This document shows, piece by piece, positions 21,122 through 32,128 of a stretch of 64,000 nt of DNA (within the stretch, counting starts at the first letter, position 1; every line of letters starts with the position of its first letter). The stretch is taken from NCBI GenBank assembly GCA_021397845.1, contig CM038038.1, forward strand, positions 68,246,748 to 68,310,747, read 5' to 3'. The notes under the pieces were generated by a model. It made no database searches and was not told the origin of the DNA. It was given only the letters and a program-made list of their open reading frames with translations. Source of the stretch: Areca catechu. Its lineage: Eukaryota; Streptophyta; Magnoliopsida; Arecales; Arecaceae. The translations under genes were made by a program, and so were the position numbers.

Positions 21122-21848
21122 TCCTTGCACCGTATGGGATACTAGAGGATTACTGGCAGATGGGTACGTAGGACGTCTGGTCAGGAGCCAGATGAGGAGG
21201 ATGAGCTATGAGTAGCAGAGGCAGGACCTTCGGGACCTACAGAGCATCTTACACCTATGAGACCAGTACCAGCTTCAGGATCTGAGCCAGCCACTTTAGC
21301 ACCAGTTCCTTCTCCAGCTACTACTCCCCGTACCATTACAGAGTCTATCTTTGAGGAGGATATCAGACATCAGATTACTGAGGTTAGAAAGGAGGTTATT
21401 GCATTGGCAGTCATGTCTACACAGCTCAGGATGGAGGTACAAAGACTGAGAGCACACAGATGATCAGCTCTCAGGTATCAGGTAGACGATGGATGCTAGA
21501 TTCACTGAGATTTGGAATCTTATGAGATCTCTTTTGCCTCCGACAGTACCTTCAGGACCACTTCCTCCACCCGCAGATGATGATGACTACCATGACACAC
21601 ATGATGACACTCCAGGTGGTGGTGATAGAGATGGAGGTGGTGATGATGATAGAGGCACAGATATTCTTGATGGTGATGATAGTGATGGCAGTGATGACAG
21701 AGCTGGAGATTATCAGATTGTTAGCACGGAGACTCAGATACCAGATGCTCCTATATATGCTCAGCTTGGCACTGCCTCAGCATACCAAACACCAGCAGAG
21801 ACCTTTTCCCCTCCTATTTTTTTTGAGCTTCCGTCTGATAAGGAGTAG
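21122..21848 (+). pseudogene. ORF3 downstream remnant of S (Pro/Thr and Asp/Gly-rich)
   Basis: Two frames continue the third ORF after TGA at 21119. At 21257-21463 a Pro/Ala/Thr-rich start leads to a short helical segment (RHQITEVRKEVIALAVMSTQL). At 21489-21848 a helical start (MDARFTEIWNLMRSLLPP) leads to a very acidic Asp/Gly tract and ends ELPSDKE. A stop or frameshift separates each. No catalytic motif is visible. The acidic low-complexity tail was probably the C-terminus of the same protein. Confidence 0.5.
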
Positions 21849-22436
21849 TCTCACAGATATCTGTTGTGATTGTAATCTTTGATTGTACTTTTGCTTATCT
21901 ATAATGCTTGTACTTTAGCTTATGCTTATCTTATGTAAGTACTTTTATTGTACTGAAACTCTTTTATTAATAGGAAGAAGAGTAATTCATGAAACAAAAA
22001 TAAACTTTCATATATATATATATATGAAAGTTTATTTTTGTTTCATGATTACTCTTCTTTCTATCAATTTGCTCTGATATCAGTTGGTATATTGTCGGAT
22101 CGATCCCCCTAACCATTTTATATGCTTTACTATGATAAAATGCATTAATTTATAGGGAGAATATTCCTTTTAATATTTAATATTGACAAAAAGGGAGAGT
22201 AAGATCTATATATAAGGATTTTCTAAAAATTCTAAAATGTTTCATAACTTAACTCACATAAGGGGAGAAAATAAATTTCAAACTTGTTTGGCACTTCTCC
22301 CCTATGAAATTGTGTTGTATGAACTTATTTTCATAAGTTTTAAGTATATGCTCACTTAAATGTGTGATACAGCATCCTTAATTGAACTTAAATGCTTATA
22401 TACTCAAGGTTTTGCCATCATCAAAAAGGGGGAGAT
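21849..22436 (+). other. 3' untranslated tail and polypurine tract of S
   Basis: AT-rich non-coding sequence with a strong hairpin at 21977-22057. It ends in AAAAAGGGGGAGAT (22423-22436), the polypurine tract that touches the 3' LTR. Earlier purine runs such as AAAAAGGGAGAG (22187-22198) and AGGGGAGAAAA (22261-22271) could be additional PPT-like tracts, reported as a Sirevirus trait. Confidence 0.75.
21977..22057. repeat. 81-nt near-perfect inverted repeat (hairpin)
   Basis: Arms starting GAAGAGTAAT and ending ATTACTCTTC pair over about 40 bp with a single unpaired T in the left arm. The centre is an alternating TATATA run. It lies about 130 nt downstream of the last ORF3 frame. It may be an RNA 3'-end structure or a small fold-back insertion. 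Confidence 0.9.
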
Positions 22437-23881
22437 TGTTGGTTTTAGCCTTTGATTTTGATGACTAACAAAATATTGGGTATATGTTTTATACTAATGT
22501 TTCAACTATAGTTGTGAGTTTCAGGATACAGGCACCTCAAATTTTCAATATAAAAATATCAAAGGTTCTCATTTGAAGCTAAACAATTTTTAGTGTATAA
22601 GAAATTTTCTCATCTTGAAAAAATTTCAAAATAGGTCAATCTGGGTTTTATAAAGAAGGTATTAAAGTTTTATTGAAGAACACCTTAAATTTTGAAGGTT
22701 GGCACAAGTTTTGTTGAGTGGCAGAGTCAAGTGTCGACTCATGGTATGCAAGGTGTCGACACTTCAAAAGGACTGGCACGCAGAAATCTCCTTGGCATGC
22801 CTTGAGTCGACTCATAAAAGTCAAGTATTGATTCATGAAGAAGTCAGGTGTCGACTTACAGAAACCAAGTGTCGACTCATGACCTAAGAAAAATGAAGAT
22901 ACAGAACTATGCCATTTTGAGATATTTTTTGTCAAGTGTCGACTCATAGCCTGAGAATAGAAAAAGAACAGAATCCTGGTTTTTCAGAAGTTTATACCTT
23001 GAGTCGACTCATGAAGTCTCAAGTGTCGACTCATGAACAAATTCAAGTGGCGACTTACGGGTTCTGACAGCAATAATGGCTATAATTTTTGAGAACCAGA
23101 TTTGAACTCTACAAGCTCCAAATGGCTAGTTTTGCTCCACCAACAGTCATAAACCAGTTTTTGAAAGTTTTTGAAGTATTTAAGCCTCACCAAACTCATT
23201 CATGAAGAACTAACTTACAAGAGACAAGACATTCCTTGAGAACTTCACTTTCAAAGTCAAAAAGAGAGCAAAAGAGAAGATTCCCATTGAAAAAGCTTTC
23301 AAGCCTTCAAATCAGCATTCCAAAAGTAGTATTTGAAGTGACTCCAAAAAGAAGACAAGTTAAGCAATCATCAAGAGCCTCAAAGCTTTTACTTTCTACT
23401 CTTTAAGAGAGTTTGCTTGTGCTTTATTCTTGTATCTCTGATTTCATTTATTATGATTAGTTTCAAGGGTATTTGAAACTAGGTGTTAGGTTCTTCCAAG
23501 CCTTGAATTGGAATCCAAGTCTAGGTTGGCTTGAGAAAAGGTTGTTGATGAGCCTAAGTAAGAAAATCAACTTTGGATTTAACTTGTGAGCCCTTGAAAT
23601 AAGTTGGCTGTAATCTAGGTTGATTATAGTGAAATTTCAAAGGGATAGCTTGGAAAGTGAATATAGGTGCTTGGTGTGCATCGAATTACTATAAATCTTT
23701 GTGTTTGTATGTGCATTCTTTGCTCTCTTGCATTTGCTACTTATATTTATAGCATTGCATCTTATTCATTGTATACTCAGTTGCATTGCTTCACAAATTT
23801 TTTAAAGTGCTGCATATATTTGCTTTAATTTTTTAAAGAAATCCAATTCACCCCCCTCTTGGGTTGTTATGCTGGGCAACA
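22437..23881 (+). mobile_element. 3' LTR of S
   Basis: The LTR is 1445 bp, from TGTTGGTTTTAGCC to GCTGGGCAACA. It is clearly homologous to 13230-14779 along its length, with scattered substitutions. It has fewer GTCGACTC units and lacks the 44-bp duplication and a further cluster seen in the 5' LTR. The divergence implies the insertion is not recent. Confidence 0.9.
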
Positions 23882-24239
23882 GTGAAGTCATACCCCAATG
23901 AGCATCCACATCCTTGTATTAGTGTTCCTATACATGTGGCTATGAGACCAACCACCCTCTCTATTGAGCATACATAGGATGTGCTAGTCTTTCTTGAAAC
24001 ATCGATCCTCGAATTAATGATTCAACGACTAGGAACATTTTAGATTAGGGTCACCGTTATGATCTCCGTCATAATCGTAATTCCATTATCCTAACCTTTG
24101 GGGTTTATCATAATCTTTATAAGATGTTGTAGTATGATGAATCAGTAATTGCCTTTTATTAATAAATAATATCATACATGAGTTGGAAGATTATAGAAAT
24201 GTCCGTACAAAAATTGTCTTTTAGGGCATAATTCTTTCA
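23882..24239 (-). mobile_element. M-family LTR fragment R2, right part
   Basis: It resumes R2 after S, beginning with the duplication copy GTGAA, and matches 4094-4468 of the M LTR. The right end GGGCATAATTCTTTCA is a proper LTR terminus (TGAAAGAATTATGCCC on the minus strand). It is not followed by the purine tract that follows R1, so this end faces flanking DNA: R2 is a 5' LTR or a solo-type LTR whose other end is lost. Confidence 0.7.
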
Positions 24240-25731
24240 CCGACTTCTTGAAGAGCAATATGGAGGATCTTCAGCTTCAGAGATACTTCAAAAGATAGAC
24301 ACCAGACTCTTCGAGGTATAGACTATTGCTGACCAGATTCACACACTTGTTGATAGACTCAGGATGTCATAATCTTCAGATTTTTGTGTTGTTATGATGT
24401 TGTCCCACCTAAGGTAATATTTCAATAGATAACAATAGTAGCTTTACCATCTCCTATTTCTTCTTCTGCTATTCAAATGTAAAGCCATCCTCTTTGTTAG
24501 CCTAGACTCTGCTAGGATTATCATCAGGATTTATAGGAGGCAGTTGCAGCCCCACAGATCTTTTAGGAGGCCACCATCATTACCTACTGGACAAGCCACT
24601 AGAACTCAAAGTCAGACAGTCAACTTCATAGCTTAGGAGATCTTAGCTATGTTATAGGCCATTTTATATGTATTAGGCCTTATGTTTAATTACTATATGT
24701 ATACTATTCTTATGTTTCAGTGCTTTAATGATTGTGATGTATCAAGGTGTACATTTTGTATGTTTTATTTTTTGTATGTCATACATTTGGTTGTATTAAA
24801 ACTTTATAGCTGTACTATGAATGACTTATATATATTCCAAATTTTTTCATTGTTGTTTGATTGCATTAACTATTTTACTTAGGGGGAGCTATATCCCTTT
24901 TTGATGCTGATGATAAAAAGGAGTAATATAAGAAAATAAGATTTAAGAATAACAAGAGAATATATAAGAAAAGGTAAAATTTTGAAATCTCTTGCAAATT
25001 TATACTCTGATACTTATACATCACTATTCTTGATACTTATATTTTAAGATTTTTGATAGTGCTCTGATATTTATACTTATGATCTGATTCTCTCATTTTT
25101 AAAATGTTCCGATACTCTCAAAATCTTTTTGATACTCAAACTAAAATCTTTTATTTACTATGATACTTTCATTTATAATCTTCAAAAGGTTTCTATGATA
25201 CTTTCCGGATTGGTATTTTGATATGATATTTTGAAAGTGTCTATTATCTTACTTTAATACCATCATATTATCGAGATCTAATATACTATAATACTTTAAA
25301 ATTATCCTAATGTTCTAATACTTTGTTCTGAAAATGTATTTGACACTCTTTGACATATTGGCATTAATCAAATAAATATGAATGCATGCACTAATACTTA
25401 AACTATCTACTCTAAAACTCCTTGCATACTCTAATACTAAAATCATAACTCATATAATATATGCTCTGATTCTTGATACAAAATTTATATGCTTAATTTA
25501 TATGCTCAATCTATAATCCAATTGATTTGCTTTGATATTATACATGCAATTCACTTGCTATGATATTCGTTCTACAATCCATATACTCTGATACTCAAAC
25601 CTTAAAAAGTTTGTTTGATAATGCTTAAAACACTCTAAACTTGTTCTGATAATCATTAAAGAGTGTTATATTTTTTTGATACGATGCCCTTATATACTCA
25701 GTTTTGTCATCATCATTAAAAAGGAGGAGAT
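24240..25731 (+). mobile_element. 3' tail of a further Sirevirus-like element (X)
   Basis: The first 130 nt hold a third-ORF end fragment (EEQYGGSSASEILQKIDTRLFEV, then QIHTLVDRLRMS, split by a stop). The rest is AT-rich, with many TGATACT-like repeats between 25000 and 25680, and no coding frame. The stretch ends AAAAAGGAGGAGAT (25718-25731), a PPT that touches an LTR start. It is not the lost tail of A, because the adjoining LTR differs from A's. Confidence 0.6.
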
Positions 25732-26930
25732 TATTGGTCCTAAGAATTGATTTTGATAAATAACAAAAATTTGAGCACATGATGTTACTAATGAACTACA
25801 TAAGTTAATGTTTTAGAAAAAGGTAAGGATGACCATCATTAATTCGAAACATAGATTTTTGAATGCTAAAAGATGTTGAAAAGCCTATTTATTTCATCAA
25901 GAAATAGTGTGTTGGGAGTAGGAGTTATAGAACTTTTAGAAAAAAATTAAGTTTTAGATATGTATCGGAAGAATTTTAGCTCGGCATTGCAATTTTAGCT
26001 GGCACACTACCAGGTCAACTCGGATGCAATTTGAGCTGACTTGACAGGGGGAGCAAACTATAAAAAAATTATTTTTTTGGAGGCTATTCTTCATGCCAAC
26101 CCAAATGATACTTGAGCCGACTTGAATAAAATGAGCCGACTCAATAATAGATAATAAAAATCTAATTTTTGAAGAAAGAAAACTAAGTCAACTTAGTAGA
26201 GGACCGAGCTAATTCAGAAGTGATTTGAGTCAACTTGACAGTTATCTAAGTCAACTCAAGGACTGCTGACATACATAACAACTAATTTTGAAGAAAGTTT
26301 AGAATGACCTGTCTTATTTCTAATAGCTATATTTCATTCTTCAATAACTAGAAATAGCTAGTTTAATCTTGGAAGACTTCTTAAATGCTACCAAACTCAT
26401 TGAAGTTACCAACAATCTATCAATCATTTATTAAATATTTCAAGTGTCATCAAAGAAAGATAGAAAATCCAAAAGTCTTAATTTGAGAATTCATACTTCC
26501 AACCTCCTGAAGTTATTCCATTAATATTGGTTTCTTAGCAAGGAAACAAGCATTGAAGCTTCTTAATTATTGGTTTCTCTAGCACTCCGAGGGAGTTGAT
26601 CAGAGTTAAGCCCCGGTGTGGATTACATGTAGAGGCCAGACACGTGTGTGGCTCAAGAACATCGTCCTTGGAGCACCGCCACTGTATCCATCAAAGGTAT
26701 AACGGTAAGGTACTTTTATATCTTTGCTCTTCTCTTGGTTTGATGTTTATATTGTATGCTGTTTTATTATACTAGATTCTGTTGCGGGTAGATTGGTAGA
26801 TCGTTTAGATCGATCTAGTAAGCTTTCCGTTGTGCATATTTTAAAATCAGTTTAAAATGCATCTTTTCTGTCTTGCTTTTGCATATTGCATGCATGGTGT
26901 TGGTATCTTTTCATCGGCAGAGCTGACCTT
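25732..26930 (+). mobile_element. 3' LTR of element X (right end uncertain)
   Basis: It starts TATTGGTCCTAAG (decayed TGTTGG) right after the PPT. It contains GAGCCGACT(T/C)(G/A)A-like motifs at about 26010-26270, like the A and B LTRs. The later part (GTGTGGATTACATGTAGAGG, GACACGTGTGTGGCTC) is distinct. No CAACA end was found; it seems truncated by the tandem repeat at 26931. Confidence 0.5.
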
Positions 26931-27350
26931 GGCAGCATGAGCATTATCCCGGCCAGGAGCTGGTCTCAGACGGAGAGCTCACCTTATGAGCATGACCCTA
27001 GCTAGGAGTTGACCTTGGCAAGAGGGCTCATCTTGGCAGCATGAGTATGATGTCGACCGGGAGCTAGTCTCAGATGGAGGGCTCAGCTTATGAGTACGAC
27101 CCCGGCTGGGAGCTGACCTCGGTAAGAGGGCTCGCATTGGCAGCATGAGCACGATCCCGGCTGGGAGCTGACCTCATATGAAGGGCTCACCTTATGAGCA
27201 CGACCTCGATTAGGAGCTGACCTCGGCAGGAGGGCTCGCCTTGGCAGCATGAGCACGATTTCGGTCGGGAGCTGATCTCAGATGGAGGGCTCACCTTATG
27301 AGCACAATCCTGATTGGGAGCTGATGTCGGCAGGAGGGCTCGCATTGGCT
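26931..27350. repeat. 104-bp tandem repeat, about four copies
   Basis: GGCAGCATGAG recurs at 26931, 27035, 27139 and 27243, exactly 104 bp apart. Each unit is two related halves of about 52 bp, one with CTCAGATGGAGGGCTCACCTT and one with CTCGGCAGGAGGGCTCGCCTT (one mismatch or more between copies). It is GC-rich against AT-rich surroundings. Confidence 0.9.
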
Positions 27351-27510
27351 CTTCATCAGGAAGTCATATCCAGGTGGATGGTCCGTTGCCATCGTGGCCG
27401 TCAGCAGGGACTCCATGTCAGTGGAAGTGCCGCATTAATGTGTAAGAGGGCTATGGCACGGAGAGTATTTAAGAAAGAGGGTGCTAAAAATAAATAGCTT
27501 CCCACTTAGA
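27351..27510. other. Unassigned GC-rich stretch after the 104-bp repeat
   Basis: About 160 nt continuing the higher GC content, without repeat units. An open frame at 27282-27497 mostly translates the repeat and has no recognised motif. It is possibly the rest of a gypsy LTR that carries the tandem array. Confidence 0.3.
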
Positions 27511-29128
27511 GGACTGCTAGCGGGGGCGTGAAACAACTCTTGCACGAATACTTGGCACACATCATTTTTCCATGGTATTTGTTCCTCTATTTGGTACTAA
27601 TTTTAAATCCATATCTACTAAGGATAAAGAGGAAAGAGAGACCTAGAAAGGGTGTGGAAGATCTGGAATAAACTCCTTAGGATAAGGACTCCTAGGGGGT
27701 GCCAAAACAACTCTTGCACAAAGATGTTTTTAGCGCTAGAAAAAATCCCATGCCTTCTTTCTTTTGTCACAAACCTATTCATGTCCAATAGGGATGCAGG
27801 GAGAAAGATTTCCAAGTGAAAAAGGGACTCTTCCAAGTCCTCTTCATGCTAGAAAAATTGGGTTTGAGAAGAGTTGCGGCACCAATTCTATTTGGGCGAA
27901 AATAGGAGTCCTATTCCAACCGGGTTTGGAATTTGACCAAGTCAAACTTGGTCTTTTAACTTGATTAGAAACTTTGATCTAATCATGTGCTAGCAATTCT
28001 ATTAGACTCATAGAATTTATAATGATTTTATGAAATTAGGTTCATGATTGATTTTTATTATGTGTAATACATTGGATTTCACACCTAGTCGGTAGTAGAT
28101 TTAGATTTGAACTCAATCCAATTAGGTCAAATTTACTAATTAATTAAAACTTTTTCTAATTAATTATTAAATTAAACTCTTTAATTCATGCAAATTCACA
28201 AGCCAAGATTGATATCTAGTAACATGTCATAGCTATCCAGAAGATATAAAATTTTGATGAACTTACCCAAACACCCTTTCTAACGAGTTACCGTATAATT
28301 TAATCCTTCAATCACATAATATTTCAAAAAGGCCTTGGGCATGAAATTATATTAAGTCTAAATATCTAATCAAATGTCTCTCGATCTAAGATGATGACTC
28401 GGTTAATGAAACATCAAAAATTCTTTCTAATTTTTATCCTACTTTGGTCAAAAATTCATGTGTCATCATCTTATGAGATTACATAAGATATTTTCTCTTC
28501 CTATAAGAAGTAATTAATTCCTTGTTGACCACTCATAACCTCCATCAATATTTCACCATGCCCAGAGCATCCCACACATGATCAAAGTATCATGCTAGGG
28601 TATGAACCAAAGCATAGATCCATGTATACAAGGTATTATGGTGATCTCAGGTCTACGAATCACATGTACCACTCCCATGAGAGAAATATCTATTGACATA
28701 CTTGTAAGGCTCTATTAGATATTCTTTCTATAGGTCGATCTAGTAAACTCATTCTCTAATAAGTACACATATCCTTGTATTAGTGTGCCTACATAAGTGA
28801 CTGTAAATTAATCACCCTCTCTATTGAGAGCATACATAGAATGTGTCAGTCTATTCGGTATCATTGATCCCCGACTTGATGATGTTGTGATTGAAATCCT
28901 TTTAGATCAGGACAATCAAGGTTTTAGGTCTCACTAGCATGATTTTATCATGGCCCTAAAAGATTGTCCTAATCTATTGAGTTCATCATAATTCAATGTA
29001 AATAGAATGCAGCATATGATTAAACATAATGCCTCTATATTAATGTTATTTTTATGAGTAAGAAGATAAAGTATAAAATGCCCCAACGTATCAACTATGC
29101 AATTATTCTGTAGGGTACTATTCTTTCG
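27511..29128 (-). mobile_element. Diverged M-family LTR (R3)
   Basis: Its layout parallels the M LTR: AAACAACTCTTGCAC, AACTCAATCCAATTAGGTCAAAT, GATATCTAGTAACATGTCAT, TTACCGTATAATTTAATCCT, ATTCCTTGTTGACCACTC and CCTTGTATTAGTGTGCC follow in the same order as in R1 and R2. The right end is ACTATTCTTTCG. Divergence is much greater than between R1 and R2. Short frames inside (for example 28934-29296 minus) are not genes. Both ends are approximate. Confidence 0.55.
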
Positions 29129-29465
29129 TAAGCTAGTATCAGATCTTCTATCCTTTACATGTATGAGAGGTCTAGATGCACAAGTAATACAAGCAAATAG
29201 AAAAAGAGATACCATGCTTGAAGTATATCGAAAGATAAAGTTAAGTATGGAAGCTAGATTTATCTCAATGGATGATGAAATGAACATTTTATACAACTAA
29301 AGAAGAAGATTTTCCAACTTATTAAGATTGTCTTAATTAGTGACACCTTTAACATAAGTATGAATACTTATAGCAAAGCTATTTCCATGTTTAAAGAACA
29401 AGATCTACCATCAACCAAGGAAGATGAAAGCTAAAAGCTATCTCCAAGCAAAGCCAAATGGTTTA
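29129..29465. other. Unassigned AT-rich sequence left of element E
   Basis: I see no gene or repeat in these 340 nt. A 67-codon frame (29097-29300) straddles the R3 border and has no motif. The sequence would continue at 35451 if E were removed. Confidence 0.3.
29461..29465 (+). other. Target-site duplication of E, left copy (GTTTA)
   Basis: GTTTA directly precedes the LTR start; the same five bases follow the second LTR at 35446-35450. Confidence 0.9.
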
Positions 29466-30975
29466 TGGTGGGGACACCAGGATTCGACACAGGTTATTGG
29501 GTCCTATCTGTTTTACTTAGCCATTGTCAAAGTTTTGTAATCAAGTAAGATTGAGTCATGTAATAAGTTGAGGCTAGTTGATTTGTCTCAACCCTAGTCC
29601 AGTCATTGAGTCCTATACTTATGTATTAGTCCAGTACCAGTCCAATTTTATATAAGAGAAGAGGTTACATAGTTTTGAGTTCCACCAGGGCCTCATCCAG
29701 GAGCCAGAGGCCTTCACATCAGCTTATTGGGCCTTGTTTGCCACCCCAGGGTCCAAGATTCCTTCCAGATGCCCTCCAGATGCCTTCCAGATACTTTGAT
29801 ACCCTCCAGATGCTAGAGAATATTCCTAGACCAGGGTGCTTCATGATTCCAGGAATATGCGAGCATCCCTGGCCAAGAGATTTCAAGTCCAGGAGTCAAG
29901 CCCATGAGCCCCAGAACCAAGATTCCAAGGAATATGCTGATACCAGGACATCCCAGCTTCCAGGGCCCATAAGCCCATGTGCCAAACCAATGGAGGATGC
30001 CCCTTGCTGTCCTAAATCCAAGCCCAACTCTATTTTAGGCATCCAAGCCTAATGTGCCTTTGACCAAGTCTAAGGAAGGGAGAAATTCAATTCAAACAAA
30101 GAGATCTAGTTTTATTTTCACTCAAATTGTATTCTCCTAATTTTAAGCAAACTTGTAATCCTTCTCCCACTCAACTTTGTAATCCTATCCTAACTAGGAG
30201 AGGACTTGGGGAACATCTATAAATACCCCACCTCTCCCCCTCTTATAAGCATCTTTTATTCATGAATCAAAACCCTGCTGAAATTTTGTGTTAAGTTGTG
30301 TTCTTGTATTCTTATGTTGAGGTGTGTGAGTTTTGTTTGTGATCCCTAATTCATCCGAGCCCTAGCCATCCCAAAGCACTCTTATCCAAACCCTAACACG
30401 CCAAGGAGAAGAATTCCTAAGCTGTCCATCAGCAAGTGGCCATCTTCCCCCTCCAACCGCCAGCTTCTAAAATCCTAATTCCCTCTTTCCCAAACCTAGT
30501 TTGCTTATTTTGCTTTCTAACTTGTTTACTTGCTAACCTTTGATGTTTGTAGGATCCCCGTGGTATTTTTCCTCCAAGGAGGAGGCCTTCTTTGCCTCCA
30601 AGACTGATCCCAGATAGCTGCCCAAACCGAGAAACTGAAGGTTTGTCTTCCAGGTGACAATTCCGAGTACTGTGCAACCCCGGCTTCGAACAAATCTTCA
30701 AATCGATGCTTGGTAAAATATTTTCCCCTCATAATTTCTGATTTATTGAAGGTACGTTATCCTAACTGGGAGTTTCTCAATCTCCAAGATCCTTTCTTTT
30801 ATTATTTTGGCATGAATTCATATGCGGGTATGATGTTTCCTTTCATTACATACTTGCCTGCTGATTCTTTACTTGATTTCGGGTCTCTAGCCTACAAATT
30901 AAAATTCTAAAAATTATAAAAAAATTAGTTTCAGTTTTCCTACAATCATGGTAGTCTTAGGTTCATCCCGTATCA
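29466..30975 (+). mobile_element. 5' LTR of E
   Basis: The LTR is 1510 bp, from TGGTGGGGACACC to CCCGTATCA. A TATA box (TATAAATA, 30218-30225) lies mid-LTR. Upstream is a short minisatellite-like run of CCAGATGCC units (about 29760-29815). Frames such as 29675-30052 lie wholly in LTR and are repeated, with breaks, in the 3' LTR. The two LTRs are very similar, suggesting younger age than S. Confidence 0.9.
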
Positions 30976-30978
30976 GTT

Positions 30979-30990
30979 TGGTATCAGAGC
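30979..30990 (+). other. Primer-binding site of E
   Basis: TGGTATCAGAGC, three bases after the LTR end, is an exact complement of the initiator-Met tRNA 3' end as used by chromoviruses. Confidence 0.9.
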
Positions 30991-32128
30991 TAGTTTAGGA
31001 TAATTGCATCTTCATCAAAAAAACCCTAAAACTATTCATTGCTATTTTTCTGCATCCTGTTATCTGCAGTAGGTATCTGATTTTCGATCTAGTTCATCAT
31101 CTCAGGAATTTCATTTTTCTATGAAATCTGCATGACATGTTTTATGTTTAGTTTTGATAATTATCATAATTTTTAATTATTTTTACCGAAACATAAAAAT
31201 ATAAAAATTATTGCATTTTAGGAACCCTAACTAAAATCCTAAGATTCCTGCACCAGTCTGAAAACTCTAGGAGTTGCATCATCATCTGGTTTTTGTTTTG
31301 CATCAAATTTGGTACAGATCATCATCACCATCCATCCTATGTTCTATAATTTTTTTAGATTTTTTATGCATCGAAAACTATGTCAAGTTTTGTATCAAAC
31401 CGAATCCTAATTTTCTGATTTTGTGATTTCTGCACACCTGACTAAACCTAACTTAACCAACTTCCAAACTCCTCAATCCCATGCCTAATTTTGTTTTCTA
31501 ACCTAATCAACTTAAACCTAACTTGCCATCTCATAAGATATCCAAAAATATTTTTATTTTTCAGATTGTTATTAGTTTGCATTAGGGCTTATTGAATGTG
31601 CATCATCTGATTAAACTATTCTTAAGGGCAATTCACTATCTCAAATTAGGGCAGGATTTCATCACCTGTCCTGGGTCCAAAACAACCACCATCATCCTAA
31701 CCTAAGCCTTAATTAAAATTAATTAGACTTAATTTGTCCTAGTAGGCTAGGTGACACCAACAGGTCGGTCCGAATGTGTGGACCAACTAGTTTTTTCAAT
31801 TCTCCAACTATTACTGGAATATGGTGTCTAAGGCTAGGGGTCAAAAGTCAAATGACCTAAGTGGTGTGTGGTTACTTAACTGGATCCCTGCGAAAGCACG
31901 GGGGCTCCCACACTCCCATCCCCTACCTGGCCAGAGAAAGGATTAGTTGTTGAGTTGGGTGTAAGTTGAGTTGACCCACTGAGTTTTGGTTCTAGGTCTA
32001 GGAAACCCTAGCTTGTACTAACCCTTGCATGCTTGGATGCATCATTTTACCTTGATTGCTTGTTTGATTGCATGACCATTATATTAGAAACCAAATATTA
32101 ACATTCCAGAGCTCAACCCAGTTTAGCC
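30991..32128 (+). other. Leader of E
   Basis: About 1.1 kb of AT-rich, non-coding sequence between PBS and the gag ATG. Blocks such as GGACACCAACAGGTC-like and CTTAACTGGATCCCTGCGA have counterparts in the leader of D (43031-44127), showing the two elements are related. No open frame of note. Confidence 0.6.

Larger units (their letters stand above)
13230..23881 (+). mobile_element. Element S: full-length Sirevirus-type Ty1/copia retrotransposon
   Basis: The element is 10.65 kb with two LTRs, PBS, gag, PR, INT, RT, RNase H, a further ORF downstream of pol, and a PPT. This layout, with long LTRs, a coiled-coil gag, an initiator-Met PBS and an extra 3' ORF, is that of the Sirevirus genus (SIRE/Maximus). 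It is inserted into the M-family LTR R2 with a 5-bp duplication. All pol segments carry stops, so it is inactive. Confidence 0.9.

Noticed and set aside
24682..24882. 66-codon hydrophobic frame (possible small membrane protein)
   Set aside because: It lies in the untranslated AT-rich tail of X; Phe/Tyr/Cys/Ile content follows from T-rich sequence and there is no supporting homologue in the window.
24240..25731. Reading X's tail as the missing 3' half of element A
   Set aside because: The LTR starting at 25732 differs from A's 5' LTR well beyond what divergence of one element's LTR pair would explain.
29133..29150. CTAGTATCAGATC next to R3, resembling a PBS on the plus strand
   Set aside because: R3 is a minus-oriented M-family LTR by homology, no gag follows, and the match is partial.
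29675..30052. 125-codon frame rich in Pro, Ser and Arg
   Set aside because: It lies inside E's 5' LTR and is interrupted in the 3' LTR copy; composition reflects minisatellite-like repeats.
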